Below are positions 16,127-24,694 of a stretch of DNA of 27,280 nt, one piece after another; the first letter of the stretch is position 1, and every line of letters begins with the position of its first letter. A program made the position numbers and the translations under genes. The stretch spans positions 1-27,280 of the forward strand of contig JBOHDX010000005.1 in assembly GCA_050700835.1 (NCBI GenBank), in the 5' to 3' direction. This DNA is from JBOHDX01 sp050700835. Lineage in GTDB: Bacteria; Actinomycetota; Actinomycetes; Propionibacteriales; Nocardioidaceae. Under the pieces are notes generated by a model. The model had not been told where the DNA came from. It worked only from the letters and a program-made list of their open reading frames with translations, and ran no database searches.

Positions 16127-17002
16127 TCAGGGGACGAACACCCGCAGACTGCCTGGGAGGGCCCGCACGGTGAACGGCAGTGCGCCGATCCGCTCGCCGT
16201 CTCCGTAGCCGACAAGGCCGGACGCATGAATCGACACCGAGGCGACCCGGTGATGTTCGTACGCCGGGTGGGTCACGTGGGTGCCCTTGAACAGCCTGGG
16301 ATAGACGCGGACCAGCTCGGGCTTGCTCATCGGCTTGATGATCACGACGTCGAGGAGCCCGTCGTCGAGCTCGGCGCCCTCGCAGATGCGCAGCCCGCCG
16401 CCATAGGAGCGGCCGTTGCCAACGGCCACCAGCATCGCGTCCAGCTCGACCCGCTCCCCGTCCAGCTCCAAGGCGTACTGGATGGGCTGGAACACGCGCA
16501 GCTCGGACAGGGTGGCGAGGTTGTAGCGCATCTGCCCGCGCGGCCACGTCATGTGGTTCGCCCGCTCGCTGACCTTGGAGTCGAACCCGGTGCACACCAC
16601 CGTGACCACCTTGGTGCCGTCCACGTCGGCCAGGTCGATGCTCCTGGTCCGGCCGCCGACCACCACGTGCGCGGCCCGGGCCGCGTCCTTGCGATCCAGG
16701 TCGAGATAGCGGGCCACGTCGTTGCCGGTGCCGGACGGGATCATCCCGAACGGGATGTCGGTGCCGGCGAGCACCTGCGCGGCCAGGTTCGCCATCCCGT
16801 CGCCGCCCACCACCACCAACCCGTCGACGCCCCGGGCAACCACGTCGCGTGCCAGATCCTCGGCCTCGTCGGCGTCCCGACCACGCAGCTCCACCATGTC
16901 CAGGCCGGCGTTGCGGAGCACGGGCAGGGCTCTGGCCGCGTTCCGCTCGCCGCGGCCCTTGCCAGCCGTTGGGTTCACCAGCACGGCGAGTCGTCGGGTC
17001 AC
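16127..17002 (-). CDS. dagK: Diacylglycerol kinase family lipid kinase
   Basis: The 291-residue product has the DagK_cat (LCB5/YegS) layout: N-terminal strand RLAVLVNPTAGKGRG, the ATP-binding GGDGM motif (66-70) and the block MIPSGTGNDVARYL, followed by a C-terminal beta-sandwich domain (GNGRSYGGGLRICEGAELDDGLLDVVII, also diagnostic). It should phosphorylate diacylglycerol or a related lipid to recycle it to phosphatidic acid at the membrane. The start is a GTG at 17002. It is divergent from cas3 across a 135-bp spacer. Together with helY downstream it forms a minus-strand pair often seen in actinobacterial chromosomes. The substrate cannot be told apart from sphingoid-like lipids by eye. Confidence 0.9.
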   Translation of the reverse strand: MTRRLAVLVNPTAGKGRGERNAARALPVLRNAGLDMVELRGRDADEAEDLARDVVARGVDGLVVVGGDGMANLAAQVLAGTDIPFGMIPSGTGNDVARYLDLDRKDAARAAHVVVGGRTRSIDLADVDGTKVVTVVCTGFDSKVSERANHMTWPRGQMRYNLATLSELRVFQPIQYALELDGERVELDAMLVAVGNGRSYGGGLRICEGAELDDGLLDVVIIKPMSKPELVRVYPRLFKGTHVTHPAYEHHRVASVSIHASGLVGYGDGERIGALPFTVRALPGSLRVFVP

Positions 17003-17124
17003 GACGGCAGAGCGTAGAGCACCCGCGATCCGGTCTCGGACCGTTGGGGCCAGTCGTCACACGGCCTCCCGGTTCCGTGCTTGCGAATGCGTCCATTCTC
17101 ACGCCGAGTGTCGGATTGGTGGCC

Positions 17125-17130
17125 TAGCGT
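17125..17130 (+). promoter_or_regulatory. Candidate -10 box for the cas operon
   Basis: TAGCGT ends 7 nt upstream of the cas3 ATG at 17138, compatible with a leaderless transcript. A GAGGG in between is too close to the ATG to be a normal ribosome site, which fits the leaderless reading. No strong -35 is seen in the 135-bp divergent spacer. Confidence 0.35.
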
Positions 17131-17137
17131 GAGGGAC

Positions 17138-19912
17138 ATGCCAGGCAATGCAGGCCCACCGCCCGTTTGGAGCGACGCGGCTGTCTGTGTCTGGGGCAAG
17201 TCCTCGGGTCGCGACGCAGATGCATGGCTACCGTTAGTGCAACACCTGCTCGACTCCGCTGACGTTGCCCCGTTGGTCTGGAACTGGCTGCCCACCAACG
17301 TGCGGCAGGGGATCCAGAAGGAACTTCCGGCGACAGCCCGCGACGGCCAAATGCTGCTGCGATGGCTCGCCGGATCTCACGACATCGGCAAGTGTTCACC
17401 GCCGTTCGCGGCCAAGGTGCCTGCCCTGGCGGACAAGATGCGCGAGTACGGTATGCGACCGCCGCGCGACACAACCGAGTTCTCCAAGGCGCCACACGGG
17501 CTTGTCGGTCACGCGATCCTCGCCCGGTGGCTCCGCGCGAGGTACGCCGCCGATCCCCGGTCTGCTCGAACCTACGCAGTCGTGGTCGGTGGCCACCATG
17601 GCGTGCCACCCACCAGCGGGAAGCTGCAGTGGCTCGCCGCCCGTGACCACCTCATCGGCGACGCCGCGTGGCAGAAAGTGCAGGACGAGATCCTCGACCA
17701 GATGGCGGCGTACACCGGGGCCGACGTTTATTTGCCCGTGTGGGCCACGCATCAGTTGAGCCCCACGGTGCAGTCGCTACTGACCGGAGCGGTCATCGTG
17801 TGCGACTGGCTCGCGTCCAACATCGAGCTCTTTCCGTTCGACACCTCCACTGGGAAGGATCGGGCGACGCTTGCCTGGCGCGAGCTGGACCTCCCACAAC
17901 CCTGGCGGCCCGTCGACATTCCCGAAGATGTCACTGCGCACCTGGCTCGCCGGTTTCCCGGAGTACGAGGCACACCGCGCGCCGTACAACGGCTCGCGCT
18001 GGAGGCCGCCAGAGACTGCGCCGGCGCGCCGCTGATCATCCTCGAGTCGACGATGGGATCCGGCAAGACTGAAGCTGCCCTGATGGCCGCCGAGGTTCTT
18101 GCGCAGAGATTCGACTGCGGCGGTCTCTTCTTCGGGCTGCCGACCATGGCGACTGCCGACGCACTGTTCCGCCGTGTCCTCGACTGGATCTCCCACCTGG
18201 ATGGGGACGGGGTTGCCAGTACCTACCTGGCACATGGCAAGGCCGGGCTCAACGACGACTATCGGGGCCTGTTCCGCAGTCCCTCACGAGTGTCCGGCAT
18301 CTACGACGACGACGCGCAGAGTGCTCGGGTCGAAGCACTGGCCCAGGCCTGGCTCACCGGCCGCAAGAAGGGCGTCCTGGCCTCGATGGTCGTCGGCACG
18401 GTCGACCAGCTGCTCTTCATGGCACTGCAGTCGAAGCACGTTGTGCTCCGCCAGCTTGGCCTCGCGGGGAAGGTCGTGGTCGTCGATGAGGTCCACGCCG
18501 CGGACGACTACATGCGGATGTACCTGTGCCGGGCACTCGAGTGGCTAGCGGCGTACGGTGTGCCGGTCATCCTGCTCTCTGCGACGCTGCCGAGCGCGCA
18601 GCGCCAGGAGCTGGCCAACGCCTACCGGGCCGGCCTCGACCTACCATTCGTTGCCCTGAACGGGACAGCGGCTTACCCGCTCGTGACGACCGTTAGCTCC
18701 GCCGTCGTCACGACCGCTGCCGACGACTCGCCGCCGGAGCAGACCGTGGTCTCCGTCCGGACGATCGATGACGACCTCGAGGCCCTCACCGCGGTCTTGG
18801 ACGACTGGCTTGTGGACGGTGGCTGCGTGGCAGTCATCCGCAACACCGTCCGCCGAGCCCAGGAGACAGCGCAAGCCCTGCGTGTGCGCTACGGCGACGA
18901 TGTCGTGCTGCACCACTCACGTTTCATCGCGACGCATCGAGCACAGCGGGAGGCCACCCTCCGTGACGAGCTCGGCCCCGACGGACGCAGGCCGCACCGC
19001 CGGATCGTGGTCGGCACCCAAGTGCTGGAGCAGTCCCTCGACGTCGACTTCGACGCGCTGGTCATCGACCTGGCCCCCGTCGACCTGGTGCTGCAGCGCG
19101 TGGGCCGGCTGCACAGGCACCCGCGGCGTCGGCCCAGCACGATGGCATCGGCCCAGGTGGTGATTGCCGGAGTGCGGGAGTGGACCGAGAGCGGTCCTCG
19201 CTTCGACCCCGGGTCGCAGCGCGTGTACGGGCAGAGCCGCCTCCTCCGCGCCGCCGGCGTCTTGGGCCTCACCGATAAGGGCACCTCGCAGCTCACTTTG
19301 CCAGATGACATCCGCCCGCTCGTGGAGGCGGCCTACGGCAGTGATCCGCCGGTGCCGACCGCCTGGCGCGAGGTCGCGCGCAAGGCCGACAAGAAGCATG
19401 CGCGCAATCTTGCCGAGGCCCGGGACCGGGCCGACGCCTTCCGGATCCGCAGCATCCCGGAACTGGAGGGCGACCTCGTCAACCTGCTGGAGGACTCCGC
19501 TAAGGAGGCCGACGACGACCGAGGTGCCGCACGAGTCCGCGACAGCGAGGACGGTATAGAGGTGATCGTCGTGCAGCGAGTCGACGGCGCGGTCCGCTTC
19601 ATCGACGACGGGAGCCAATACTCCGGGCAGATGATTCCGACACTCAACGGCGGCATCCCCGACGACGACGTTGCCCGCGCGCTCGCCGCGGTTACCGTAC
19701 GCCTCCCGCTGGCCATGACGAGCCCGTCGACATTCGCCGGCACGCTCGACGCGCTTGAGGCAGACGGTCACGAGGGCTGGCAGCACTCCCGTTGGCTCGC
19801 CGGACAGCTCGTCATTCACCTGGATGCCGACTGGCGGACCACCGTCGGCGGTTTCGACCTGAGCTATACCCAGGACGCAGGCTTGATGTTCACCCAAGAG
19901 GAGGCAGCATGA
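17138..19912 (+). CDS. cas3: Type I-E CRISPR-associated helicase/nuclease Cas3
   Basis: Cas3 is recruited by target-bound Cascade and degrades the invading DNA. The product has 924 residues with both parts fused in the usual order. The HD nuclease domain is N-terminal: H81-D82 in SHDIGKCSPPF, HGLVGHAIL near 120-128, and GGHHG at 151-155. The SF2 helicase follows: Walker A MGSGKT (306-311), LPTMATADALF, DEVH (450-453), SATLP (481-485), then LEQSLDVDFDALV and QRVGRLHRH (motif VI). The C-terminal region reads as an accessory domain. All key motifs are present, so it should be active. The ATG at 17138 is preferred over a TTG at 17081, which lacks any ribosome site. The stop overlaps the cse1 ATG (ATGA). 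Unlike in some genomes, cas3 is in the same operon as Cascade, so interference and adaptation genes should be co-expressed. Confidence 0.96.
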   Translation: MPGNAGPPPVWSDAAVCVWGKSSGRDADAWLPLVQHLLDSADVAPLVWNWLPTNVRQGIQKELPATARDGQMLLRWLAGSHDIGKCSPPFAAKVPALADKMREYGMRPPRDTTEFSKAPHGLVGHAILARWLRARYAADPRSARTYAVVVGGHHGVPPTSGKLQWLAARDHLIGDAAWQKVQDEILDQMAAYTGADVYLPVWATHQLSPTVQSLLTGAVIVCDWLASNIELFPFDTSTGKDRATLAWRELDLPQPWRPVDIPEDVTAHLARRFPGVRGTPRAVQRLALEAARDCAGAPLIILESTMGSGKTEAALMAAEVLAQRFDCGGLFFGLPTMATADALFRRVLDWISHLDGDGVASTYLAHGKAGLNDDYRGLFRSPSRVSGIYDDDAQSARVEALAQAWLTGRKKGVLASMVVGTVDQLLFMALQSKHVVLRQLGLAGKVVVVDEVHAADDYMRMYLCRALEWLAAYGVPVILLSATLPSAQRQELANAYRAGLDLPFVALNGTAAYPLVTTVSSAVVTTAADDSPPEQTVVSVRTIDDDLEALTAVLDDWLVDGGCVAVIRNTVRRAQETAQALRVRYGDDVVLHHSRFIATHRAQREATLRDELGPDGRRPHRRIVVGTQVLEQSLDVDFDALVIDLAPVDLVLQRVGRLHRHPRRRPSTMASAQVVIAGVREWTESGPRFDPGSQRVYGQSRLLRAAGVLGLTDKGTSQLTLPDDIRPLVEAAYGSDPPVPTAWREVARKADKKHARNLAEARDRADAFRIRSIPELEGDLVNLLEDSAKEADDDRGAARVRDSEDGIEVIVVQRVDGAVRFIDDGSQYSGQMIPTLNGGIPDDDVARALAAVTVRLPLAMTSPSTFAGTLDALEADGHEGWQHSRWLAGQLVIHLDADWRTTVGGFDLSYTQDAGLMFTQEEAA

Positions 19913-21558
19913 CCGAGCCGTCGTTCGACCTGACCGCCGAGCCTTGGATTCGCGTCCGAACGACCTCCGGTGCTCTCGCAGAGATGTCGCTGCGCGCTGT
20001 CTTCGCCCAGGCGCACGATCTTGTGGGCCTTGCAGGGGAGATCCCGACGCAGGACGTAGCCATTCTTCGCCTGCTCCTGGCGATCCTGCGGCGTAGCCAC
20101 CCCGAGGCACGGGGAACGGAAGCATGGGGCAGGCTGTGGAGACGCGGATCCTTCGACACGGAGCCCATCGAGGCGTACCTCGACCGCTACCTCGACCGCT
20201 TCGACCTTCTCCACCCGGAGACGCCGTTCTTCCAAGTTGCAAGGCTCACCGCGACGAGCAGGGAAGTTGGGGAGGTGGTGAGGCTCATTGCGGATGTCCC
20301 GAACCGGGATGGATTTCGACACTTTGCCACGCGCTCGGCAGATGGGGTGACCGTTCTTTCCTTTGCCGAGGCTGCCCGGTGGCTGGTTCACAGTCAGGCG
20401 TTCGACACGGGGGGGACCAAATCGGGTACGAATGGCGACCCGCGTGTGATCCGCGGCAAGTGTTACTCGAGCGGTGCTGCGGAAAACGGCATTGCCTGGT
20501 GCGGGAACCTAGGGCTCGTGGTGATCGAAGGGGCGAGTCTCTTCGAGACTCTGCTCCTTAACCTACCGCTTCCCGTTGTCGTTGCTTCGGCCGACAGCGC
20601 AACCTGGGAGGTGTTAGACAGAGAGCCTTGGGAGTTTTCAGCACCCAACGGGCCCGCTGAGCTGCTGACTTGGCAGAGTCGACAGATTCGGCTCGTTGGG
20701 GGCGAAGGCCAAGTCACGGGAGTCGTGCTGACTTACGGAAGGTCTCTTGACCCAGTTAATCGATTCCAGCATGAATGGATGACGAGCTGGAGGGTGGTTC
20801 CTTCCGATTCCAAGTCTGACCGGCGCGCTCTTCCTGTCAAGCACGATCCTAATAAGGCCATTTGGCGAGGACTGGCTAGCCTGCTTTCGCTTACGCCTGA
20901 CCAGCAGCAAACACCGCCTGCGCGCTGGAGTGAGTGGCTCGCGAGACTGCATGCGGACGGGTTGCTTCAGTCAGAAACGGCACTTCGACTCAGAGCGGTC
21001 GGGCTATCATATGGGCCGAGCCGAGGTCCCGGCAAGAATGCCACCGTTGGTGGCTCCACTGACGACCTGCTTGACCTTCCGATCGAGGTCATCGAGAAGC
21101 AGTGGCTCACTGCGCTCGCAGTCGATGCTGTGCAGGACGTCGACAACGCGGTACGTGCGCTCGGAACCCTGGCGGCGGAACTCGCCGAGGCTGCCGGCGC
21201 CTCTGGCGATGTGCCGCAAAATGCGCGCGCCGCGGCACGGGAGCGTGGGTACGCCGCGCTGGATCTCCCCTACCGGTCCTGGCTACGCATGCTGCGGTCG
21301 GACAGTGCCCGCGACGAGGTGCGCCCGGAATGGCAGCGGACGGTGTCCGGCGTGGTGGTCGGGATAGGGGGATCCCTAGTCCGCGGTGCGGGTCCGGCCG
21401 CCTGGATCGGTCGCGAAGTCCCCCGAGGCTCCGGGACCGTCTACCTCGATGCCGCTGTGGCGGAGATTTGCTTCCACCACCGACTACGAACCACGTTCAA
21501 CTCGGCCCTGTCGAGCGGGAAACAGGAGGACTCGAATGACCATAGACGAAACAACTAG
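19909..21558 (+). CDS. cse1: Cascade large subunit Cse1 (CasA, Cas8e)
   Basis: Cse1 recognises the PAM and recruits Cas3 in the type I-E complex. The 549-residue product starts with the family signature FDLTAEPWIRVRT, followed by the ALLEAMSLRAVFAQAHDL-like region and IPTQDVAILRLLLAILRR. A middle block with FDTGGTKSGTNGDPRV covers the expected loop region. A C-terminal helical bundle follows (DAVQDVDNAVRALGTLAAELAEAAG). The start ATG overlaps the cas3 stop and is preceded by AAGAGGAGG. The last 23 bp overlap cse2. One oddity: the middle of the gene (about 20230-21050) is less GC-rich and uses more A/T-ending codons than the rest (32 G/C of 60 at 20761-20820, against 44 of 60 at 21301-21360), which suggests an exchanged or more recently acquired segment. 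Confidence 0.94.
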   Translation: MTEPSFDLTAEPWIRVRTTSGALAEMSLRAVFAQAHDLVGLAGEIPTQDVAILRLLLAILRRSHPEARGTEAWGRLWRRGSFDTEPIEAYLDRYLDRFDLLHPETPFFQVARLTATSREVGEVVRLIADVPNRDGFRHFATRSADGVTVLSFAEAARWLVHSQAFDTGGTKSGTNGDPRVIRGKCYSSGAAENGIAWCGNLGLVVIEGASLFETLLLNLPLPVVVASADSATWEVLDREPWEFSAPNGPAELLTWQSRQIRLVGGEGQVTGVVLTYGRSLDPVNRFQHEWMTSWRVVPSDSKSDRRALPVKHDPNKAIWRGLASLLSLTPDQQQTPPARWSEWLARLHADGLLQSETALRLRAVGLSYGPSRGPGKNATVGGSTDDLLDLPIEVIEKQWLTALAVDAVQDVDNAVRALGTLAAELAEAAGASGDVPQNARAAARERGYAALDLPYRSWLRMLRSDSARDEVRPEWQRTVSGVVVGIGGSLVRGAGPAAWIGREVPRGSGTVYLDAAVAEICFHHRLRTTFNSALSSGKQEDSNDHRRNN

Positions 21559-22195
21559 CGAAGCCGACACGGAGTCGATCGCCGACTGCGCACCGACCGT
21601 TTCCAAGGTGCTCGCCAACTACGTCAGCCGAAGGGCGGCAGAGCTCCAGGGTGCCTACCAAGCCGACAGCCCGAAGGCCGTAGCAACGCTGGCCCGGCTA
21701 CGGCGGGTGACGCCGTCCGTCACAGGCCTGGACCCGGATGCCTGGGACATCTTCGAGGGGATGCCCGAGCGGCTTCTCGGCCGCGGCGACGCTCCGAGCA
21801 GGGCCGAGCTCGCCGCGATCTCCTCGCTGATGCTCTTCGCGACCCACCAACAGTCGAGGCGTGACGTCGGGATGAGTGCATCAGGGCGCGCCAACAGCCT
21901 GGGACGCGCCGTGGCGCGTCTCAAACTTGCCCCTGCTGCGCCAGGAGTCGAACGCCGATTCCGGGCCTTGACCCGGACGTCTGATCTCAATGGCGCACTG
22001 CAGCACCTTCGCGGACTCATCGGCCAGCTTCGCAGCGAACGGATCCCGCTCGACTACGGCGCACTCGCCCGAGATCTCTACGACCTACAGCATCCTGCCG
22101 GAGTCCACGGTGTGCGGATGCGCTGGACTCGCGACTTCCATCGTCCCACCCGCGACAACGCGGACACTCCCGCCAAGACAGGAGACCAAGAGTGA
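21536..22195 (+). CDS. cse2: Cascade small subunit Cse2 (CasB, Cas11e)
   Basis: Cse2 forms the dimeric belly of Cascade that stabilises the R-loop. The product has 219 residues, longer than the 160 of E. coli but within the range of actinobacterial forms. The recognisable core is an alpha-helical protein: LANYVSRRAAELQ, TLARLRRVTPSVTGLDPDAWDIFEGMP, then AISSLMLFATHQQ, NSLGRAVARLKLAP, ERRFRALTRTSDLNGALQHLRGLIGQLR and PLDYGALARDLYDLQ. The start is ATG at 21536 with an AGGAGG site 6-7 nt upstream, inside the end of cse1. The stop overlaps the cas7 start (GTGA). The last part is Arg/Thr-rich (MRWTRDFHR...) and typical for the family, though the final residues are variable. Confidence 0.92.
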   Translation: MTIDETTSEADTESIADCAPTVSKVLANYVSRRAAELQGAYQADSPKAVATLARLRRVTPSVTGLDPDAWDIFEGMPERLLGRGDAPSRAELAAISSLMLFATHQQSRRDVGMSASGRANSLGRAVARLKLAPAAPGVERRFRALTRTSDLNGALQHLRGLIGQLRSERIPLDYGALARDLYDLQHPAGVHGVRMRWTRDFHRPTRDNADTPAKTGDQE

Positions 22196-23337
22196 GCGTC
22201 TTCATCGACCTGCACGTGCTGCAGACCGTCCCGTCCAGCAACATCAACCGCGACGACACCGGTAGCCCGAAGACCGCGATTTTCGGCGGCGTACGACGCG
22301 CCCGAGTGAGCTCGCAGGCGTGGAAGCGCGCCACGCGTCGCGACTTCGCGAGCTATCTTGACGCGTCCGACCGCGGCGTCCGGACCCGTCGGATCATGGC
22401 AGAACTTGTCGAGCGCATCAGCACGCTCGACGGCTCGCTGAGCACCGAGCAGGCCCTCGACCTGGCCAAGAAGGTCATGGGCGCTGCCTCGGGGATCAAG
22501 TTCGAGAAACCCAGGCGCAAGAAGGGCGAGGCGGCCGTGGCGCCCGCGATCGACATCGATCTCAGCCAGTACCTCATCTTCATCAGCAGCCAGCAGCTTG
22601 ATCGGCTCGCCGAACTTGCGCTCACCGGCCGCTTTGGGGACATCGACAAAGCCAACGCGAGGAAGGCCCTGAAGGACGGCAACGGCATCGAGGTCGCGCT
22701 GTTCGGCCGGATGGTCGCCGACGACACCGCGTACAACGTCGACGCGGCAGTGCAGGTCGCCCACGCGATCAGCACCCACGCCGTCGAGACCGAATACGAC
22801 TACTTCACGGCCGTCGACGACGCCAAGCCCGACGACGAGGACGCGGGTGCCGGGATGATCGGTGTCCTGGAGTTCAACTCAAGCACGTTGTACCGCTACG
22901 CCACGATCAACCTCGACCAGCTCCTAGAGAACATTGGTGACGTCGAGACCACTGTCCGCGCCGTCGAGGCCTTCGTGCGCTCGTTCGTCATCAGCATGCC
23001 CACGGGCAAGCAGAACACGTTCGCCAATGGCACTCTTCCGGACACCGTCGTAGCTCAGATCCGCACAAGGCGTCCGGTGAACCTCGTCGGTGCGTTCGAG
23101 GACCCGATACTGCCAAAGCCGGGTGTCTCGCTCTCGGTACAGTCCGCGGTCGAGCTTGCCCGCGAGGCCCGCGAGGTGGACGACGCGTACAGCGCGAATC
23201 CGTCTGCTGCGTACGTCGTGGCGGCCGGCTCCGATGTCGCGGCCGCTCTCGAGGGAACGGGGATGCGGGTCGGGCTCGACGTGCTGGTCGAACAGGTCGG
23301 GCAGCATGCACTTGAGGCTCTGCAGGAGAGCGCGTGA
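22192..23337 (+). CDS. cas7: Cascade backbone subunit Cas7e (Cse4, CasC)
   Basis: Cas7e multimers form the crRNA-binding backbone; six copies are present in E. coli Cascade. The 381-residue product has the family start FIDLHVLQTVPSSNINRDDTGSPKTAIFGGVRRARVSSQAWKR, in two adjoining blocks, an RRM-like fold core with VALFGRMVADDTAYNVDAAVQVAHAISTHAVE, and conserved segments for RNA contact (GAGMIGVLEFNSSTLYRYATIN and GKQNTFANGT). The GTG at 22192 overlaps the cse2 stop by 4 nt and has GGAG about 8 nt upstream. The stop overlaps cas5. Length and order match the type I-E norm. Confidence 0.95.
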   Translation: MSVFIDLHVLQTVPSSNINRDDTGSPKTAIFGGVRRARVSSQAWKRATRRDFASYLDASDRGVRTRRIMAELVERISTLDGSLSTEQALDLAKKVMGAASGIKFEKPRRKKGEAAVAPAIDIDLSQYLIFISSQQLDRLAELALTGRFGDIDKANARKALKDGNGIEVALFGRMVADDTAYNVDAAVQVAHAISTHAVETEYDYFTAVDDAKPDDEDAGAGMIGVLEFNSSTLYRYATINLDQLLENIGDVETTVRAVEAFVRSFVISMPTGKQNTFANGTLPDTVVAQIRTRRPVNLVGAFEDPILPKPGVSLSVQSAVELAREAREVDDAYSANPSAAYVVAAGSDVAAALEGTGMRVGLDVLVEQVGQHALEALQESA

Positions 23338-24038
23338 GCGTGCTGTTGCTGCGGCTCGCTGGCCCTCTTCAGTCCTGGGGGGACGCCAGCCGGTACACCA
23401 AGCGCCATACTCGCACTGAGCCCACCAAGAGCGGCGTGCTCGGCTTGCTTGCTGCCGCCCAGGGTCGCCGCCGTACGGATCCCATCGAGGACCTTGCAGC
23501 GCTCGCCTTCGGTGTGCGGGTGGACCAGCGCGGCCGGATCGAGCGGGACTTCCAGACGGCGATCCGGCGGTTTCCCGACGGGAGGACAACGTCGATGCCG
23601 CTGTCGGTCCGGTACTACCTGAGCGATGCAGTCTTCGTCGCTGCAGTGGCCGGCGACCGAGAGCTTCTCGAGGGACTCGACGAGGCAATCCACGCACCGC
23701 GGTTCCCGCTCTATCTCGGCCGCCGTGCCTGTGCACCCATGGGTGAGATCAGCATGGGCCTTCACGACGGGGACTTGGAGGAGGTGCTACGTGGCGCCGA
23801 TTGGCAGGCTGCTCCTTGGTACCGGCGACAGCAAGGGCCACGCGTACATCTCGATCTCGTCCTCGACACCGCGCCAGGGACCCCCCTTGCCGAGACCTCA
23901 CGCGACGTACCTCTCAGTTTCGATCCCGTACGCCGGGAGTACGGCTGGCGCGATGTCGTCCGCCCAACCCCGGTCGAGGTGACAAACACGGATGGACGCG
24001 TGGAGCCCGACTTCCTCGCGGCGTACGGAGGGGCCTGA
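23334..24038 (+). CDS. cas5: Cascade subunit Cas5e (CasD)
   Basis: Cas5e binds the 5' handle of the crRNA and caps the Cas7 backbone. The 234-residue product has the expected N-terminus LLLRLAGPLQSWGDASRYTKRHT, followed by EPTKSGVLGLLAAAQGRRR, the conserved LAFGVRVDQ strand, and RRFPDGRTTSMPLSVRYYLSDAVFVAAV. A C-terminal region with FPLYLGRRACAPMGEISMGLHDG is typical of the family. The start is GTG at 23334, overlapping the cas7 stop (GTGA), with GGAG about 6 nt upstream. The stop shares its last base with the cas6 ATG (TGATG). Confidence 0.95.
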   Translation: MSVLLLRLAGPLQSWGDASRYTKRHTRTEPTKSGVLGLLAAAQGRRRTDPIEDLAALAFGVRVDQRGRIERDFQTAIRRFPDGRTTSMPLSVRYYLSDAVFVAAVAGDRELLEGLDEAIHAPRFPLYLGRRACAPMGEISMGLHDGDLEEVLRGADWQAAPWYRRQQGPRVHLDLVLDTAPGTPLAETSRDVPLSFDPVRREYGWRDVVRPTPVEVTNTDGRVEPDFLAAYGGA

Positions 24039-24694
24039 TGTTCCTCACGCAGATGCATCTCAACCCAGCCAGGCGCGGAACCCGGCACTTGCTTTCGTCG
24101 CCACAGCGCGTGCACGCTGCCGTGATGCTGGCGTTCCCCCCCGGGACCGACGCCGATTTGACCAACGGCCGGATCCTTTGGCGCGTCGAGACGAACCGCA
24201 ACACATGCACCCTCTACGTCAGCAGCCCTAGCGAGCCCGACCTGACCCACGTCATCGAGCAGGCAGGTTGGCCAGCCGCGTCGACCAGCGGTTGGCGTAC
24301 GGTCTCGACCGATGGCTTCCTGGCCCGGTTGGCGTACGGACAGGAGTGGGTGTTCCGGCTTACGGCCAACCCCGTTCACAGCCGCCGGAATCCTGACGGA
24401 GGTCGTGGCAAGCGCTACGGGCACGTAACGGTGGCACAGCAGGAGGAGTGGCTTCGGCACCGGAGTGCCGACTGGGGCTTCAACGTCCTCTCCGGATCGG
24501 TCACCAGCCGTCGCATGCTCAGCTTCTCGCGTTGCTCCGGCGGGGATTCACGGCCCGTCACCTTGTCAGTCGCCACCTTCGACGGACTTCTCAGAGTGCT
24601 TGATTCCGATCAATTTCGCAGCTCGCTCAACGCCGGTGTCGGGAAGGCGAAGGGCTATGGCTGCGGCCTCATCACGCTTGCGCCGTCGCGATGA
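24038..24694 (+). CDS. cas6: crRNA endoribonuclease Cas6e (Cse3, CasE)
   Basis: Cas6e cuts each repeat at the base of its hairpin and stays bound to the 3' end of the crRNA. The product has 218 residues. The N-terminus MFLTQMHLNPARRGTRHLLS resembles the Thermus Cse3 start, and H26 (SPQRVHAAVM) sits at the position of the catalytic histidine. The region RLTANPVHSRR lies in the middle. Near the C-terminus is the Gly-rich loop LNAGVGKAKGYGCGLITLAP, a hallmark of the family. The start ATG overlaps the cas5 stop by one base. The stop overlaps cas1 (ATGA). The hairpin in the array repeat (stem CCCCGC/GCGGGG) is the expected substrate. Confidence 0.95.
   Translation: MFLTQMHLNPARRGTRHLLSSPQRVHAAVMLAFPPGTDADLTNGRILWRVETNRNTCTLYVSSPSEPDLTHVIEQAGWPAASTSGWRTVSTDGFLARLAYGQEWVFRLTANPVHSRRNPDGGRGKRYGHVTVAQQEEWLRHRSADWGFNVLSGSVTSRRMLSFSRCSGGDSRPVTLSVATFDGLLRVLDSDQFRSSLNAGVGKAKGYGCGLITLAPSR

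Noticed and set aside
15028..16173. 381-codon plus-strand open frame opposite helY
   Set aside because: It is a shadow of the helicase gene; the helicase motifs are on the minus strand.
17003..17137. Insertion sequence or boundary repeat flanking the cas locus
   Set aside because: The spacer between dagK and cas3 shows no inverted or target-site repeats and no transposase fragment, so there is no visible junction of transfer.
18917..20242. 441-codon minus-strand open frame opposite cas3 and cse1
   Set aside because: Antisense to two intact cas genes, Arg/Gly/Ala-rich, and no domain or ribosome site was recognised.
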